From the NCBI RefSeq assembly GCF_000515415.1, contig NZ_KI911783.1, forward strand, positions 6,993,831 to 7,057,830: DNA of 64,000 bases, in the 5' to 3' direction. The notes under the pieces were generated by a model, which saw nothing but the letters and a program-made list of their open reading frames with translations, was not told the DNA's origin and searched no databases. The translations under genes and the position numbers were made by a program. The DNA is from Bradyrhizobium sp. WSM1417. GTDB lineage: Bacteria > Pseudomonadota > Alphaproteobacteria > Rhizobiales > Xanthobacteraceae. Each line of letters begins with the position of its first letter. Positions within the stretch are counted from its first letter, which is position 1. Shown in pieces: positions 44,641 through 53,588 of the stretch.

Positions 44641-45075
44641 ATGGCTCCTGCGAACGACCGAACGCGCGCGGTCATGCGCTTTGTGCTGGCAGCGTTCTAC
44701 ATCGCGGCTGGCATCGCGCATCTGCGGGTCCCCGACAAGCTGCTTGCGATGACGCCGGCCTGGGTTCCTTTTGCAACACAGCTGATCCTCATCACTGGCG
44801 TGTGCGAGATCGCAGGCGCAATTGCGCTGGTGACGAAGCCGCTGCGCTGGTGGGCGGGCGTTGCGCTCGCGCTCTATGCGCTTTGCGTATGGCCGGCCAA
44901 CATCAAGCATGCCCTGGAGGGCATCGACCTTCCACCCATCCCCACCAGCTGGCTCTATCACGGGCCGCGGCTGGCGCTGCAGCCGGTGCTGATCTGGTGG
45001 GCTTTGTACTGCGCTGGCGTGATCGACTGGCCGCGGCGGCGTGACAAGGGGGATAGCGATCGCGCTGGGAGATGA
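44641..45075 (+). CDS. DoxX-like membrane protein
   Basis: The start is ATG 44641; ATG 44674 is an in-frame alternative. The 144-residue product has four helices with the DoxX pattern (RFVLAAFYIAAGIAHLRVPDKLLAMTPAWVP, LILITGVCEIAGAIALVTKPLRWWAGVALALYALCVWPANI). DoxX family members are membrane proteins with roles in thiosulfate oxidation or redox stress in a few cases, but this type is uncharacterised. It is followed closely by the FMN-binding gene at 45107, so the two may be co-transcribed. Confidence 0.75.
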   Translation: MAPANDRTRAVMRFVLAAFYIAAGIAHLRVPDKLLAMTPAWVPFATQLILITGVCEIAGAIALVTKPLRWWAGVALALYALCVWPANIKHALEGIDLPPIPTSWLYHGPRLALQPVLIWWALYCAGVIDWPRRRDKGDSDRAGR

Positions 45076-45106
45076 TATTCTCAGACATTCCACCAGGGAG
45101 ACCTTC

Positions 45107-45709
45107 GTGACTGATCTTTGCGCCGAAGACCTCGCCACCATCTATGCCCAGCCGAGCCCGCGCGTGATCGCGAAAGCGCGCCCCGCGATCGATGCGCACG
45201 CGAAGAAATTCATCGAGATGTCGCCGTTCTGCGTGCTCGCGACGTCGGGAGCCGACGGCAGCGTCGATGCCTCACCACGCGGCGGCGGCGTTGGCTTCGT
45301 CCACGTCGCCGGCCCCAACCAGCTGCTGATGCCTGATCGCTCCGGCAACAACCGGATCGACAGTTTTCGGAATGTGGTGGAGGGCTCGGGCTTCGTGCAT
45401 CTGCTGTTCTTCGTCCCCGGCATCGACGAGACGCTGCGCGTCGGCGGCCGCGGTACGCTGTCGGCCGATCCGGACCTGCTCGCCTCGATGGTGGAGTTCG
45501 GCAAGTCGCCGCGCGCGGTGCTGAACATCGCCGTCAGCGAAGTCTATTTCCACTGCGGCAAGGCACTGATGCGCTCGAAGCTGTGGTCATCCGAGAAGGT
45601 GCCGCGCTCGGTAATGCCGAGCATCGTCGAGGTGGTCCACGAGCAGACCGGCCTTGGTGAGCCGCAGAGTCAGGAGATCGTGGAAGAGCTCTACAAGACG
45701 CAGTTGTAG
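45107..45709 (+). CDS. Pyridoxamine 5'-phosphate oxidase-type FMN-binding protein (MSMEG_1061-like)
   Basis: The start is GTG 45107, six bases after AGGGAG. The 200-residue protein has the split-barrel flavin-binding pattern of the MSMEG_1061 subfamily: KKFIEMSPFCVLATSGADGSVDASPRGG, LMPDRSGNNRIDSFRNVV, HLLFFVPGIDETLRVGGRGTLSADP and a C-terminal YFHCGKALMRSKLW. Such proteins bind FMN or F420 and reduce unknown substrates. It follows the DoxX gene. Confidence 0.88.
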   Translation: MTDLCAEDLATIYAQPSPRVIAKARPAIDAHAKKFIEMSPFCVLATSGADGSVDASPRGGGVGFVHVAGPNQLLMPDRSGNNRIDSFRNVVEGSGFVHLLFFVPGIDETLRVGGRGTLSADPDLLASMVEFGKSPRAVLNIAVSEVYFHCGKALMRSKLWSSEKVPRSVMPSIVEVVHEQTGLGEPQSQEIVEELYKTQL

Positions 45710-45794
45710 CTGGCGTCCTGGACTGTCGTCCCGGCCTGGCGCGCAATTGCGCATCAGACCGGCACGGAGTTTGTGGCAGCGATAACACGCCGAA

Positions 45795-46283
45795 CTAGTG
45801 CCCGTCGCCCTCGAGCCCACCAACGTGCTTCTGGGTATAGAGCTCGAGGCCGATGCGGCCGATCAGGTCGAGCTGGGTCTCGAGGAAGTCAATGTGGTGC
45901 TCCTCGTCGCTCATCAGCTTCTCGAACAGGTCGCGTGTGACGTAGTCCTTGACGCTGTGGCAGTAGGTCGCCGCTTCCTGGTAGAGCGCCCGCGCGCTCA
46001 TCTCGGCGGCGAGATCGCACTCGATGATCTCCTTGACGTTCTGGCCGATACGCAAGGGATCGAGCACCTGCATGTTCGGGAAGCCGTCGAAGAACAGGAT
46101 CCGCTCGGTGAGCTTGTCGGCGTGCTCCATCTCCTCGATGGACTCCTTGCGCCACACCTTGGACATGTCCCGCAGGCCCCAATTGTCGAGGAAGCGGTAG
46201 TGCAGCCAATACTGGTTGATCGCAGTCAGCTCGTGACGCAGTGCCTTGTTGAGATAATCGATAACTTTTGCGTCGCCCTGCAT
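45795..46283 (-). CDS. bfr: Bacterioferritin
   Basis: The 162-residue product is a canonical bacterioferritin: MQGDAKVIDYLNKALRHELTAINQYWLHYRFL, the ferroxidase Glu/His residues (E in RHELTAIN, ESIEEMEHADKL, ECDLAAEMSARALYQEA, SDEEHHIDFLETQ) and the haem-ligand Met in FPNMQ. It stores iron in a 24-subunit haem-containing shell. A perfect ICE-type box sits 43 bases upstream of the start, so Irr control is likely. Its ferredoxin partner is the next gene upstream on the same strand. Confidence 0.97.
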   Translation of the reverse strand: MQGDAKVIDYLNKALRHELTAINQYWLHYRFLDNWGLRDMSKVWRKESIEEMEHADKLTERILFFDGFPNMQVLDPLRIGQNVKEIIECDLAAEMSARALYQEAATYCHSVKDYVTRDLFEKLMSDEEHHIDFLETQLDLIGRIGLELYTQKHVGGLEGDGH

Positions 46284-46326
46284 GGTTCACTCCAGCTCTT
46301 GCAGTCCAAATCGGCCGTAAACCGAA

Positions 46327-46343
46327 TTTAGAACGCTTCTAAA
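46327..46343 (-). promoter_or_regulatory. ICE-type (Irr) iron-control box upstream of bfr
   Basis: TTTAGAACGCTTCTAAA is a perfect inverted repeat with seven-base arms and a CGC centre, matching the rhizobial iron-control element bound by Irr. It lies 43 bases upstream of the bfr ATG. Its placement fits Irr repression of iron storage under low iron. Confidence 0.7.
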
Positions 46344-46416
46344 TGAGTTTGAAGACTGGAGCAATCGGCTACGGGGACGCAGCCGGGGAAAAGCTCAGTC
46401 AGGGTTGCGGAAGATT

Positions 46417-46689
46417 TCAGCAGGCCGCGAGGGCGAACTCGGCCAGCTGGGCCGTCTCGTCATTGGCGGCCACACTGTGATTGTGCGGACAGCCGGAGCA
46501 GCAGGACGAGGCACAGGGGCCGAGCGCTTCATCGATAATGGTCTTGATCGTCCGGGCGCAGCGGCCGCATTCGGCGCTACAGCCGAGACATCCATAGACC
46601 TGCTTGGCATGGCGCACGGCGTCGTCGGACTCGGCGACGGCGGCGCGGATGTCGTCATCGCTCAGCACGTTACAGGAACAAACGATCAT
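46417..46689 (-). CDS. bfd: Bacterioferritin-associated ferredoxin
   Basis: The start is ATG 46689. The 90-residue product has the Bfd [2Fe-2S] Cys pattern: CSC near the N-terminus (MIVCSCN) and CLGCSAECGRC later, followed by an extra Cys-rich tail (CASSCCSGCPHNH) that standard Bfd lacks. Bfd transfers electrons to bacterioferritin to release stored iron. It lies upstream of bfr in the same direction, with two ICE-like boxes upstream of it. Confidence 0.88.
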   Translation of the reverse strand: MIVCSCNVLSDDDIRAAVAESDDAVRHAKQVYGCLGCSAECGRCARTIKTIIDEALGPCASSCCSGCPHNHSVAANDETAQLAEFALAAC

Positions 46690-46767
46690 GGAAGCGGCAG
46701 GCCCTTTTGGTGATGCGCCATCATCGATATTTAAGGGGCCGGCCGGATGCAAAAGGAAAAAGCGGAA

Positions 46768-46784
46768 TTTGAAGCTATTCCAAA
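46768..46784 (-). promoter_or_regulatory. Weak ICE-like box upstream of bfd
   Basis: TTTGAAGCTATTCCAAA is an imperfect inverted repeat resembling the ICE pattern (10 of 17 positions match the bfr box in the reverse orientation). It lies about 80 bases upstream of bfd. Confidence 0.35.
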
Positions 46785-46800
46785 CTAGCCCGGAAACAGC

Positions 46801-46817
46801 CTAGAACGGCTCTAAAA
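46801..46817 (-). promoter_or_regulatory. ICE-like box upstream of bfd
   Basis: CCTAGAACGGCTCTAAA matches the bfr box at 13 of 17 positions and keeps the inverted-repeat layout. It lies about 110 bases upstream of the bfd start. Confidence 0.5.
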
Positions 46818-46851
46818 TAGGGCCTTGCGCTGGATCAAGATTGCGGCGGAT

Positions 46852-47151
46852 CTAGTCGCCCCCGCCGCCTCCACCATCGCCGCCGCCCCCGCAATCCCCG
46901 CCACTGCTGCCGCTGTCGCTGCTGGAACAGCTGCCGCCGTCGGTCGCGCTGCCGGAACTGTCGCTGGAGAACCAGCTCCCCAATGAGAAGCCGTCGCTCG
47001 TGCCCGCGGAGGTGTCGCCACCGCTATTGCCGCTGGCCCCGGCGCGGGAGCGCCGCTGGCCGCGGTTCTGGAGATGGGTGATCCAGCCGTAGCCGATCGC
47101 GGAGACGATCCCGGCAGCGATCAGTGCATTTATCATCGCGTTGCCCATCAT
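46852..47151 (-). CDS. Small membrane-anchored Gly/Ser/Cys-rich protein
   Basis: The 99-residue product has GGGGAAGG before its start and an N-terminal membrane helix (INALIAAGIVSAIGYGWI). The C-terminal 60 residues are almost entirely Ser, Gly, Asp and Cys (SCSSSDSGSSGGDCGGGGDG). The Cys pattern and acidic glycine tail could bind metal or mineral, but the composition is too low-complexity to assign a family. It is divergent from the small exported protein gene at 47287. Confidence 0.6.
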   Translation of the reverse strand: MMGNAMINALIAAGIVSAIGYGWITHLQNRGQRRSRAGASGNSGGDTSAGTSDGFSLGSWFSSDSSGSATDGGSCSSSDSGSSGGDCGGGGDGGGGGGD

Positions 47152-47286
47152 CGCCTTCCCCTGGCTGAGCTGCGGTCCATGTTAATTGGTCGCCCCCGGC
47201 AAAGGTGCCGTTCATTGATCATTCAAAGGAAATATGGAACTTTACCCCCAAAAGAGTTCCCGTGTGTTTGCTCGAAAGGTCAGTCA

Positions 47287-47631
47287 ATGAAGAAGTCGCT
47301 CCTGGCAATCGCTGCCGTCGCCGCTATGGCCCTTAGCGCCGTTACACCAGCCCAGGCGCAACGCGGCGTCGCCGCGGGCGTGGCGGCCGGGATCATCGGC
47401 GGTGCCATTGTCGGTGGGGCGCTGGCCTCTCCGTACTATTACGGACCGGGCCCCGGCCCCGGCTACGCATATGGTCCGGGATATGGCCCCGGCTACTATC
47501 CGCCGCGCTACTACGCGCCGGGCCCGGGCTACGTCGCCGACGACTATTACGGCAACGGCTGCGTTTGGCAGAAGCAGCGTTTCTGGGACGGTTACGCCTG
47601 GCGCGTCCGCCGCGCGAGAGTCTGTGGCTGA
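47287..47631 (+). CDS. Small exported Gly/Tyr-rich protein, tandem copy 1
   Basis: The 114-residue product has a signal peptide ending at AQAQR. A glycine-rich membrane-like segment GVAAGVAAGIIGGAIVGGALAS is followed by a Tyr/Gly/Pro-rich region (YYYGPGPGPGYAYGPG) and a conserved C-terminal motif CVWQKQRFWDGYAWRVRRARVC. The downstream gene at 47844 keeps the same glycine segment and the C-terminal motif but has a shorter middle. The pair is a tandem paralogue set of the surface-protein type frequent in Bradyrhizobium. Confidence 0.78.
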   Translation: MKKSLLAIAAVAAMALSAVTPAQAQRGVAAGVAAGIIGGAIVGGALASPYYYGPGPGPGYAYGPGYGPGYYPPRYYAPGPGYVADDYYGNGCVWQKQRFWDGYAWRVRRARVCG

Positions 47632-47843
47632 AGTCGCCGCAAGCCGGTTGATTCCAGCTGCGCCGTTCATCCAGGGGCCTGAAAAAGACCGCTTTTTCTC
47701 GTCACAGCTCCGTGCGCGTTTACCGCGGATTGACCATTTGCGCGCTTCCTAGCTGCAAGGCCAATTCCATCAGAGTCTGCGTGAACCTTTGAACCCCGGA
47801 CGCTCCTAACAAGGAGCATCCATCTCTCAGGAGAGCCAAGAGT

Positions 47844-48128
47844 ATGAAGAAGACTTTAGTTGCCGCCCTTACGGTTGCGACGATCGCCGGTTCGCTGGTG
47901 ACCGCCACGCCGTCCGCCCAGGCCCATGACGGCGTCGGCGTCGGCATCGCAGCCGGCCTGATCGGCGGCGCGATCGTCGGCGGCGCCATCGCATCGAGCC
48001 GTCCCGCCTATGGTGGACCGGTTTATGTGGCCGAGCCCGGCCCGCCGCCGCCGCCCTGCTACTGGCAGCGCCAGCGCTACTGGGATGGCTACGGCTGGAC
48101 CGTCCGCCCGGTTCGCGTTTGCTACTGA
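47844..48128 (+). CDS. Small exported Gly/Tyr-rich protein, tandem copy 2
   Basis: The 94-residue product has a signal peptide ending near SAQAHD, GVGVGIAAGLIGGAIVGGAIAS, a short Pro/Tyr linker and the C-terminal motif CYWQRQRYWDGYGWTVRPVRVC. It is the second of two tandem paralogues; the conserved Cys pair at the end probably forms a disulfide. The gene ends before a strong terminator. Confidence 0.8.
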   Translation: MKKTLVAALTVATIAGSLVTATPSAQAHDGVGVGIAAGLIGGAIVGGAIASSRPAYGGPVYVAEPGPPPPPCYWQRQRYWDGYGWTVRPVRVCY

Positions 48129-48162
48129 TCTGATCGCACGGCGCTCATGAGCGCCGCGATCG

Positions 48163-48196
48163 AAGCCCGGCCGAGCACCTCGGCCGGGCTTTTTTC
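48163..48196 (+). terminator. Rho-independent terminator between convergent genes
   Basis: A stem of 12 base pairs (AGCCCGGCCGAG with CTCGGCCGGGCT) with a three-base loop is followed by a T-rich run TTTTTCTTTT. It ends the small exported protein gene and lies just beyond the end of the convergent MltB-type gene. Confidence 0.9.
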
Positions 48197-48216
48197 TTTT
48201 AGCCAGCCCTGCGCGC

Positions 48217-49443
48217 CTATCGCGTCGCCTGGATCGAGCGCAGCACCTCTTCGCTCGGCCAGCAATCGACCTTGAGGCCTGCGGACTTCTGGTAGGCGCC
48301 GAGCGCAGCGCGCGTCTGCATGCCGGCCTTGCCGTCGATCTTGTCCTTGTAGAGCCCGACGCGCGTGAGCCCGCGCTGCATCGCCTCGACATCCCTGGTT
48401 CGCAATTGCTTCGAGGCAGACCACGGCGTCGCGAACGGTTGCGGGCTCGTCATGCGGTCGGCGAGATGGCCGACGAACAGCACATAGAGATCGGAGAAAT
48501 TGTATTCCTTGATGACAAAGTAGTTCTTCGTGGTCAGGAAGGACGGGCCGTAGATCCCTTCCGGTTGCAGCAGCGAGGCCGGCTGCGCCTGCTCGGCGGC
48601 AGTGAGCTTTTGTCCACGCACCGGCACAAAGCCTTCGCGCAGCCACTGTCCGATCGGCTTCGTCACCTCGGGCACGCCAGCGGTGCAATCGACCTTGGCC
48701 GGTGCCTGCACCTCGTAAGCCCAGCGCACGCCGCTCTGCCAGCCCTTGTTGACGAGCTGCTGCGCGGCGGAAGCCAGCGCATCGGGCACCGAATGCCAGA
48801 TGTCGATGCGGCCGTCGCGGTCGAAATCGACGCCGTGCTTGTAATATTCGGACGGCAGGAATTGCGTGAGCCCGGTCGCGCCGGCCCAGGACGAGCGCAT
48901 GTCCTTGCGTGTCACCACGCCGTCACCGAGAATTTTCAGCGAGAGGATGAACTCGTTGCGATAGGTGTCCTTGCGGCGGCCGACATAGGCCTGCGTCGCC
49001 AGCACACGGACGAGATCGTAGGGCAGTGTGTAGCGGCCATAGTCGGTCTCGCGGCCCCAGATCGCCAGCATGACGGTGGCCGGCACGCCGGAGCTCTTCT
49101 CGATCTCGGTCAGGGCCTGACGATATTTCTGCAGCAGCCGCTGCCCCTCGCCCGCAAGCCGCGCGATCGAGGCTTCCCTGACATAGTCGGCCGGCACCTG
49201 CACGAACTCGGCCTGTGACGGCGCCCCGGTCGCGGGCCGCCCCGGCAGGATCAGATCCGGCAGCTTGTAGTCAGGCTCGAGGCCGCGCGTCTCTCGCTCG
49301 AACGTCGCGCGCGACACACCGGCAGCTTCCGCCTCCGGCCACAGCGAGGCGATGAACTGCGTGAAGGCGGCGTCGGCAGCGCGGGCGGGCGACAGGCCGC
49401 AGGTGACGGCGATCACCGCAGCTATGAGCACCCGCCGCATCAT
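48217..49443 (-). CDS. MltB-type lytic murein transglycosylase with peptidoglycan-binding domain
   Basis: The 408-residue product has a signal peptide ending near ARAADA. The SLT_2 catalytic domain contains the acidic residue in IWGRETDYGRY, GATGLTQFLPSEYYKHGVD and FDRDGRIDIWHSVPDALASAAQQL. A C-terminal peptidoglycan-binding domain (RDVEAMQRGLTRVGLYKDKIDGKAGMQTRAALGAYQKSAGL) targets the wall. It cleaves glycan strands in the periplasm. It is of a different family from the SLT enzyme at 25297. Confidence 0.93.
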   Translation of the reverse strand: MMRRVLIAAVIAVTCGLSPARAADAAFTQFIASLWPEAEAAGVSRATFERETRGLEPDYKLPDLILPGRPATGAPSQAEFVQVPADYVREASIARLAGEGQRLLQKYRQALTEIEKSSGVPATVMLAIWGRETDYGRYTLPYDLVRVLATQAYVGRRKDTYRNEFILSLKILGDGVVTRKDMRSSWAGATGLTQFLPSEYYKHGVDFDRDGRIDIWHSVPDALASAAQQLVNKGWQSGVRWAYEVQAPAKVDCTAGVPEVTKPIGQWLREGFVPVRGQKLTAAEQAQPASLLQPEGIYGPSFLTTKNYFVIKEYNFSDLYVLFVGHLADRMTSPQPFATPWSASKQLRTRDVEAMQRGLTRVGLYKDKIDGKAGMQTRAALGAYQKSAGLKVDCWPSEEVLRSIQATR

Positions 49444-49450
49444 GCTGGGA

Positions 49451-51100
49451 TCACCGCGTCAGCTTCTTGTACTTCACGCGGTGCGGGATGATGCTGTCCT
49501 GGCCGAGCCGGCGCATCTTGTCCTTCTCGTAGTCCTGGAAGTTGCCCTCGAACCATTCGACATGGCTGTCGCCTTCGAAGGCCAGGATGTGGGTCGCGAT
49601 GCGATCGAGGAACCAGCGATCATGGCTGATGATGACGGCGCAGCCGGCGAAATCCTCTAGCGCCTCTTCGAGCGCACGCAGCGTGTCGACGTCGAGGTCG
49701 TTGGTCGGCTCGTCGAGCAGCAGAACGTTGGCGCCGGATTTCAGCATTTTTGCAAGGTGCACGCGGTTGCGTTCACCGCCGGAGAGCGCGCCGACTTTCT
49801 TCTGCTGGTCGGCGCCCTTGAAGTTGAACGACGAACAATAGCCGCGTGAATTGACTTCCCTCTTGCCGAGCAGGATCAGCTCGTTGCCGCCGGAGATCTC
49901 CTCCCACACGTTCTTGCTGCCATCGAGCGCGTCGCGCGACTGGTCGACGTAACCGAGATGAACGCTCTCGCCGACCGTGATGGTGCCCTTGTCCGGCTGT
50001 TCCTGCTTGGTGATCATCCTGAACAGCGTGGTCTTGCCGGCGCCGTTGGCGCCGATCACGCCGACGATACCGCCGGGCGGCAGCTTGAAAGTGAGATCGT
50101 CGATCAGCATGCGATCGCCGAAACCTTTGCTGAGCCCTTCGAAGTCGACCACGTTCTGCCCTAGGCGCTCGGCCACCGGAATCGTGATCTGCGCGGTCTG
50201 GGTCTGCTTTTCGCTCGCCTGCTTCAGCAGCTCGTCATAGCGCTGATAACGCGCCTTGGACTTGGCCTGGCGGGCTTTCGGCGAGGACGCGATCCATTCC
50301 TGCTCGCGGGCCAGCGTCTTCTGATGCGCAGCGTCCTCGCGGCCCTCCTGCTCGAGCCGCTTCTGCTTCTGCTGCAGCCAGGACGAGTAATTGCCCTCGT
50401 AGGGAATGCCCTTGCCGCGATCGAGTTCGAGAATCCAGCTCGTGACGTTGTCGAGGAAGTAGCGGTCATGGGTGACGATCAGGATCGCGCCGGGATAGTT
50501 GCGCAGATGACCTTCCAGCCACGACACCGATTCCGCGTCGAGATGGTTGGTCGGTTCGTCCAGCAGCAACAACTCAGGTTGGTCGAGCAGCAGCTTGCAC
50601 AGCGCGACACGGCGGCGCTCACCGCCGGAGAGTTTCGACACGTCGGCATCGTCGGGCGGACAACGCAGCGCGTCCATGGCCTGGTCGACCTTGCTGTCGA
50701 GATCCCAGAGGCCTTGGGCCTCGATCTCGTCCTGCAGCTTGGTCATCTCGTCGGCGGTCTCCTCGGAGTAGTTCATCGCCAGCTCGTTGTAGCGATCGAG
50801 GATAGCCTTCTGCTTCGCAACGCCCAGCATGACGTTCTCGCGCACGCTCAATGCCGGATCAAGATGCGGCTCCTGCTCGAGATAGCCGACGCGGGCGCCC
50901 TGGGCGACCCAGGCCTCGCCGTTATATTCCTTGTCGAGGCCGGCCATGATCTTGAGCAGCGTCGACTTGCCCGAGCCGTTGACACCGAGCACGCCGATCT
51001 TGGCGTCCGGGTAGAAGCTCAGATGGATGTTATCGAGCACCTTCCGGGTCGGGTAGCTCTTGGTCAGGCCCTGCATGAAATAGATGAACTGGCGCGCCAT
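49451..51100 (-). CDS. ettA: Energy-dependent translational throttle protein EttA
   Basis: The start is ATG 51100. The 549-residue protein is an ABC-F ATPase with two cassettes: Walker [10 protein letters not shown] and GANGAGKTT, signatures [11 protein letters not shown] and [11 protein letters not shown], and Walker [13 protein letters not shown] and [11 protein letters not shown]. The linker between the cassettes contains the arm and P-site tRNA-interaction motif region typical of EttA ([13 protein letters not shown]). It binds the ribosomal exit site and controls entry into elongation according to ADP/ATP ratio. It ends seven bases beyond the MltB-type gene start. Confidence 0.95.
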   Translation of the reverse strand: MARQFIYFMQGLTKSYPTRKVLDNIHLSFYPDAKIGVLGVNGSGKSTLLKIMAGLDKEYNGEAWVAQGARVGYLEQEPHLDPALSVRENVMLGVAKQKAILDRYNELAMNYSEETADEMTKLQDEIEAQGLWDLDSKVDQAMDALRCPPDDADVSKLSGGERRRVALCKLLLDQPELLLLDEPTNHLDAESVSWLEGHLRNYPGAILIVTHDRYFLDNVTSWILELDRGKGIPYEGNYSSWLQQKQKRLEQEGREDAAHQKTLAREQEWIASSPKARQAKSKARYQRYDELLKQASEKQTQTAQITIPVAERLGQNVVDFEGLSKGFGDRMLIDDLTFKLPPGGIVGVIGANGAGKTTLFRMITKQEQPDKGTITVGESVHLGYVDQSRDALDGSKNVWEEISGGNELILLGKREVNSRGYCSSFNFKGADQQKKVGALSGGERNRVHLAKMLKSGANVLLLDEPTNDLDVDTLRALEEALEDFAGCAVIISHDRWFLDRIATHILAFEGDSHVEWFEGNFQDYEKDKMRRLGQDSIIPHRVKYKKLTR

Positions 51101-51332
51101 CGGTCCCGAAAACCTTCGATTTGAGGAAATTTGCTTGCCGCCGATGTAGCGATCCCGCCCCCAAAGGGCAATGTTTTCCCTCCGTTCACCACGGATGAAT
51201 ACGGGACGGACACCATCCCGCCGCCGATCCGGACAATTGAAACCATCTTTTAATAAATCAGGCCAAAGCTCGTTTTCGCGCGGAAACAGCGCCACCCGCT
51301 CAGAATGAACGGGAGCATAGCGAGACAGCGTC

Positions 51333-51548
51333 ATGGCCATGATCGAGACCCATTCCCTTCCCGTTCCGGCGGAAGCCGGCAGCGCCTCCGCATTTGCCTC
51401 GGAGATCAAGGGCTTCTGGAAGCGCTTCTTTGCCACCGCTTTCAATCCCTACCGGCCCGAACTGCATTACATGCGCGGCCCCGGCCCCGCCTGGCGCGCC
51501 AAGCACGGCATGAATGCGCCGTTCCGGCTCAAGCCCCGCGACCTCTGA
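51333..51548 (+). CDS. Small protein of unknown function, 71 aa
   Basis: The 71-residue product has no signal or membrane segment. It is notable for a mixed basic/aromatic C-terminal half ([42 protein letters not shown]). Small proteins of this pattern are conserved next to ettA or hydroxyacid dehydrogenase genes in Bradyrhizobium relatives, but no function is known. Confidence 0.5.
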   Translation: MAMIETHSLPVPAEAGSASAFASEIKGFWKRFFATAFNPYRPELHYMRGPGPAWRAKHGMNAPFRLKPRDL

Positions 51549-51652
51549 GTCTTTATCAGCTGTCGGATTTTTGAAGACGCGAACGGCTTGCGCACGGTCC
51601 TGATTGCGCGCAACCATGGCCTGGTTCCACCTCTCGCCATGGAAGAACGCTG

Positions 51653-52615
51653 ATGACGCGGCTGCGCTGTGCAATTCTCGACGACTATTTCAACCTCGCC
51701 CTCGACGTCGCCGATTGGCAAAGCCTGTCCGACCGGATCGACGTCACCGTGTTCAGCCATCCCTTCGCCTCCGAGCAGGCTGCGGCGAGCGCACTGGCCG
51801 ATTTCGAGATCGTCTGCGCGATGCGCGAGCGCACCGCGTTCCCGAAGAGCCTGTTCGAGAGCCTGCCGAAGCTGAAGCTGCTGCTGACATCAGGCATGCG
51901 CAACGCCTCGATCGACATGGAGGCCGCCAAGGCGCGGGGCGTCACGATCGGCGGCACGCAATATTCGCGCGATCCGACCGCGCCCCTGACCATGGGCCTG
52001 ATCCTGGAACTGACCCGCGGCATCGGCCGCGAGAACGCGCGCATGCATGCGGGCGAGCCTTGGCAGGCCTTTGCCGGCGTCGAGATCGAGGGACTGACGC
52101 TCGGCGTCGTCGGGCTCGGCAAGCTCGGCAGCAAGATGGCTGAAATCGCGAAGGCGTTCGGCATGAACGTGATCGCCTGGAGCCCGAACCTGACCCCGGA
52201 GAAGTGCAAGGACGCCGGCGTCGGCTACGCCACCAAGGAGGAGCTGTTCGCCAAGGCCGATATCGTCAGCATCCATGTGGTGCTGAGCGAGCGCTCGCGC
52301 GGGCTGGTCGGGGCTGCCGATCTCGCGCGGATGAAGCCGACGGCCTTCCTCGTCAACACGGCGCGCGGCCCGATCGTGGACGAGCTGGCGCTGCTCGAGG
52401 CGTTGCAGCAGAAGAGGATTGCAGGCGCCGGCATCGACGTATTCTCGGTCGAGCCGCTGCCGACGGACCATCCCTTCCGCAAGCTCGACAATCTCGTGCT
52501 GACGCCGCATCTCGGCTACGCCACCGAGGACGGCTTGCGCATCCATTACGGCCAGATGGTCGAGGCGATCGACGCCTTCACCAAGGGCAGCGAGCTGCCG
52601 CGGAAGCTGGCCTGA
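51653..52615 (+). CDS. D-2-hydroxyacid dehydrogenase family protein
   Basis: The 320-residue product has the D-isomer-specific dehydrogenase layout: the NAD-binding motif LGVVGLGKLGSKMAEIA, the Arg of LVNTARGPIVDE, the Glu of VFSVEPLP and the catalytic His in LTPHLGYAT. It reduces a 2-oxo acid or oxidises a D-2-hydroxy acid; the substrate cannot be given. It is followed convergently by an epimerase gene four bases after its stop. Confidence 0.92.
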   Translation: MTRLRCAILDDYFNLALDVADWQSLSDRIDVTVFSHPFASEQAAASALADFEIVCAMRERTAFPKSLFESLPKLKLLLTSGMRNASIDMEAAKARGVTIGGTQYSRDPTAPLTMGLILELTRGIGRENARMHAGEPWQAFAGVEIEGLTLGVVGLGKLGSKMAEIAKAFGMNVIAWSPNLTPEKCKDAGVGYATKEELFAKADIVSIHVVLSERSRGLVGAADLARMKPTAFLVNTARGPIVDELALLEALQQKRIAGAGIDVFSVEPLPTDHPFRKLDNLVLTPHLGYATEDGLRIHYGQMVEAIDAFTKGSELPRKLA

Positions 52616-52619
52616 AGCC

Positions 52620-53588
52620 TCAGGCCGCCGAGCGGTGGCTGGTGGGCTGCCGTGCCGCGTCGGCAAAACCGTCGCGCCAGGAGGCATGCGCCGGCAGCCA
52701 GCCGAGCTCGCGCTTGGCCTTGCCGTTGGAGGCTCCGCGCACCTCCGTCATCATCGCAACCATATGCTCGCCCGCAAGCAGGCGCCCGAGCCAGGCGGGA
52801 ATGTGACGCGGCGGCTTGGCACCGAGCAATTCGGCCAGCGCGGGCAACCAGTCCTTCACCTGCGCCGGATGATCGTCGACGATATTGTAGATGCTGCCGG
52901 CGCGTCCGCGTTCAAGCGCGGCGAGCGCGGCAGAGGCGGCATCTTCGGTGTGAATGAACGACCACGTGCCGCCGCCATCGCCGATCACCGGCACACGCCG
53001 GTGGCGCAGCTGGTCGATCATCGCCGGCGAGAGCGTGCCGGTACCGGGTCCATAGAAGAATCCAGAGCGCAGCACGATGCCCTCCGGCGTCGTCGAAGCG
53101 GTGACGCTTCGCTCCAGATACCGGATTGCCTCAAGCGTGCGTCGCAGCTCTCGCGGCGGATGCGGGTCGAGCTCATCGGTCTCGGTCTTCACCGTTCCTC
53201 CGGCGCGACTGAAGGTCCAGCCGCAGAAGCTTTGCGCGATGAAGCGCCTGGCGCCGGCCTCGCGCGCGGCGTTGAGCAGAATGTCGGTTCCGCGGGTGCG
53301 AAGCTCGTTGGTTCGCTTGAAAGCCCGATCGAAATGGCGGAGGTCCGTGGCGGCCGCGAGATCTGTCATCTGGTGAATGACGGCGTCGGGCTTTGCCGCA
53401 ATTACTGCAGCGCGCATGCTGTCGGCATCGAGGCCGTCGGCGACGACCGGCTCCGCACCCAATCGCCGCACAAAGTCTGTTTTTGCCGCACTCCGTGTCG
53501 TGCCGATCACCGAATGACCCGCGGCGACCAGCGCCGGAACAAGATACTGACCGACCGCGCCGGTCGCGCCCGCAACAAAAATGCGCAT
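52620..53588 (-). CDS. NAD-dependent epimerase/dehydratase family protein
   Basis: The start is ATG 53588. The 322-residue extended SDR has the N-terminal motif IFVAGATGAVGQYLVPALVAAGHSV and a middle part with RSGFFYGPGTG. In place of the usual YxxxK catalytic Tyr/Lys, the region reads ARRFIAQSFCGWTFSRAGG, so the catalytic pair is not evident. It may therefore be an NAD(P)-binding regulator or an atypical reductase. It ends four bases from the hydroxyacid dehydrogenase gene. Confidence 0.8.
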   Translation of the reverse strand: MRIFVAGATGAVGQYLVPALVAAGHSVIGTTRSAAKTDFVRRLGAEPVVADGLDADSMRAAVIAAKPDAVIHQMTDLAAATDLRHFDRAFKRTNELRTRGTDILLNAAREAGARRFIAQSFCGWTFSRAGGTVKTETDELDPHPPRELRRTLEAIRYLERSVTASTTPEGIVLRSGFFYGPGTGTLSPAMIDQLRHRRVPVIGDGGGTWSFIHTEDAASAALAALERGRAGSIYNIVDDHPAQVKDWLPALAELLGAKPPRHIPAWLGRLLAGEHMVAMMTEVRGASNGKAKRELGWLPAHASWRDGFADAARQPTSHRSAA

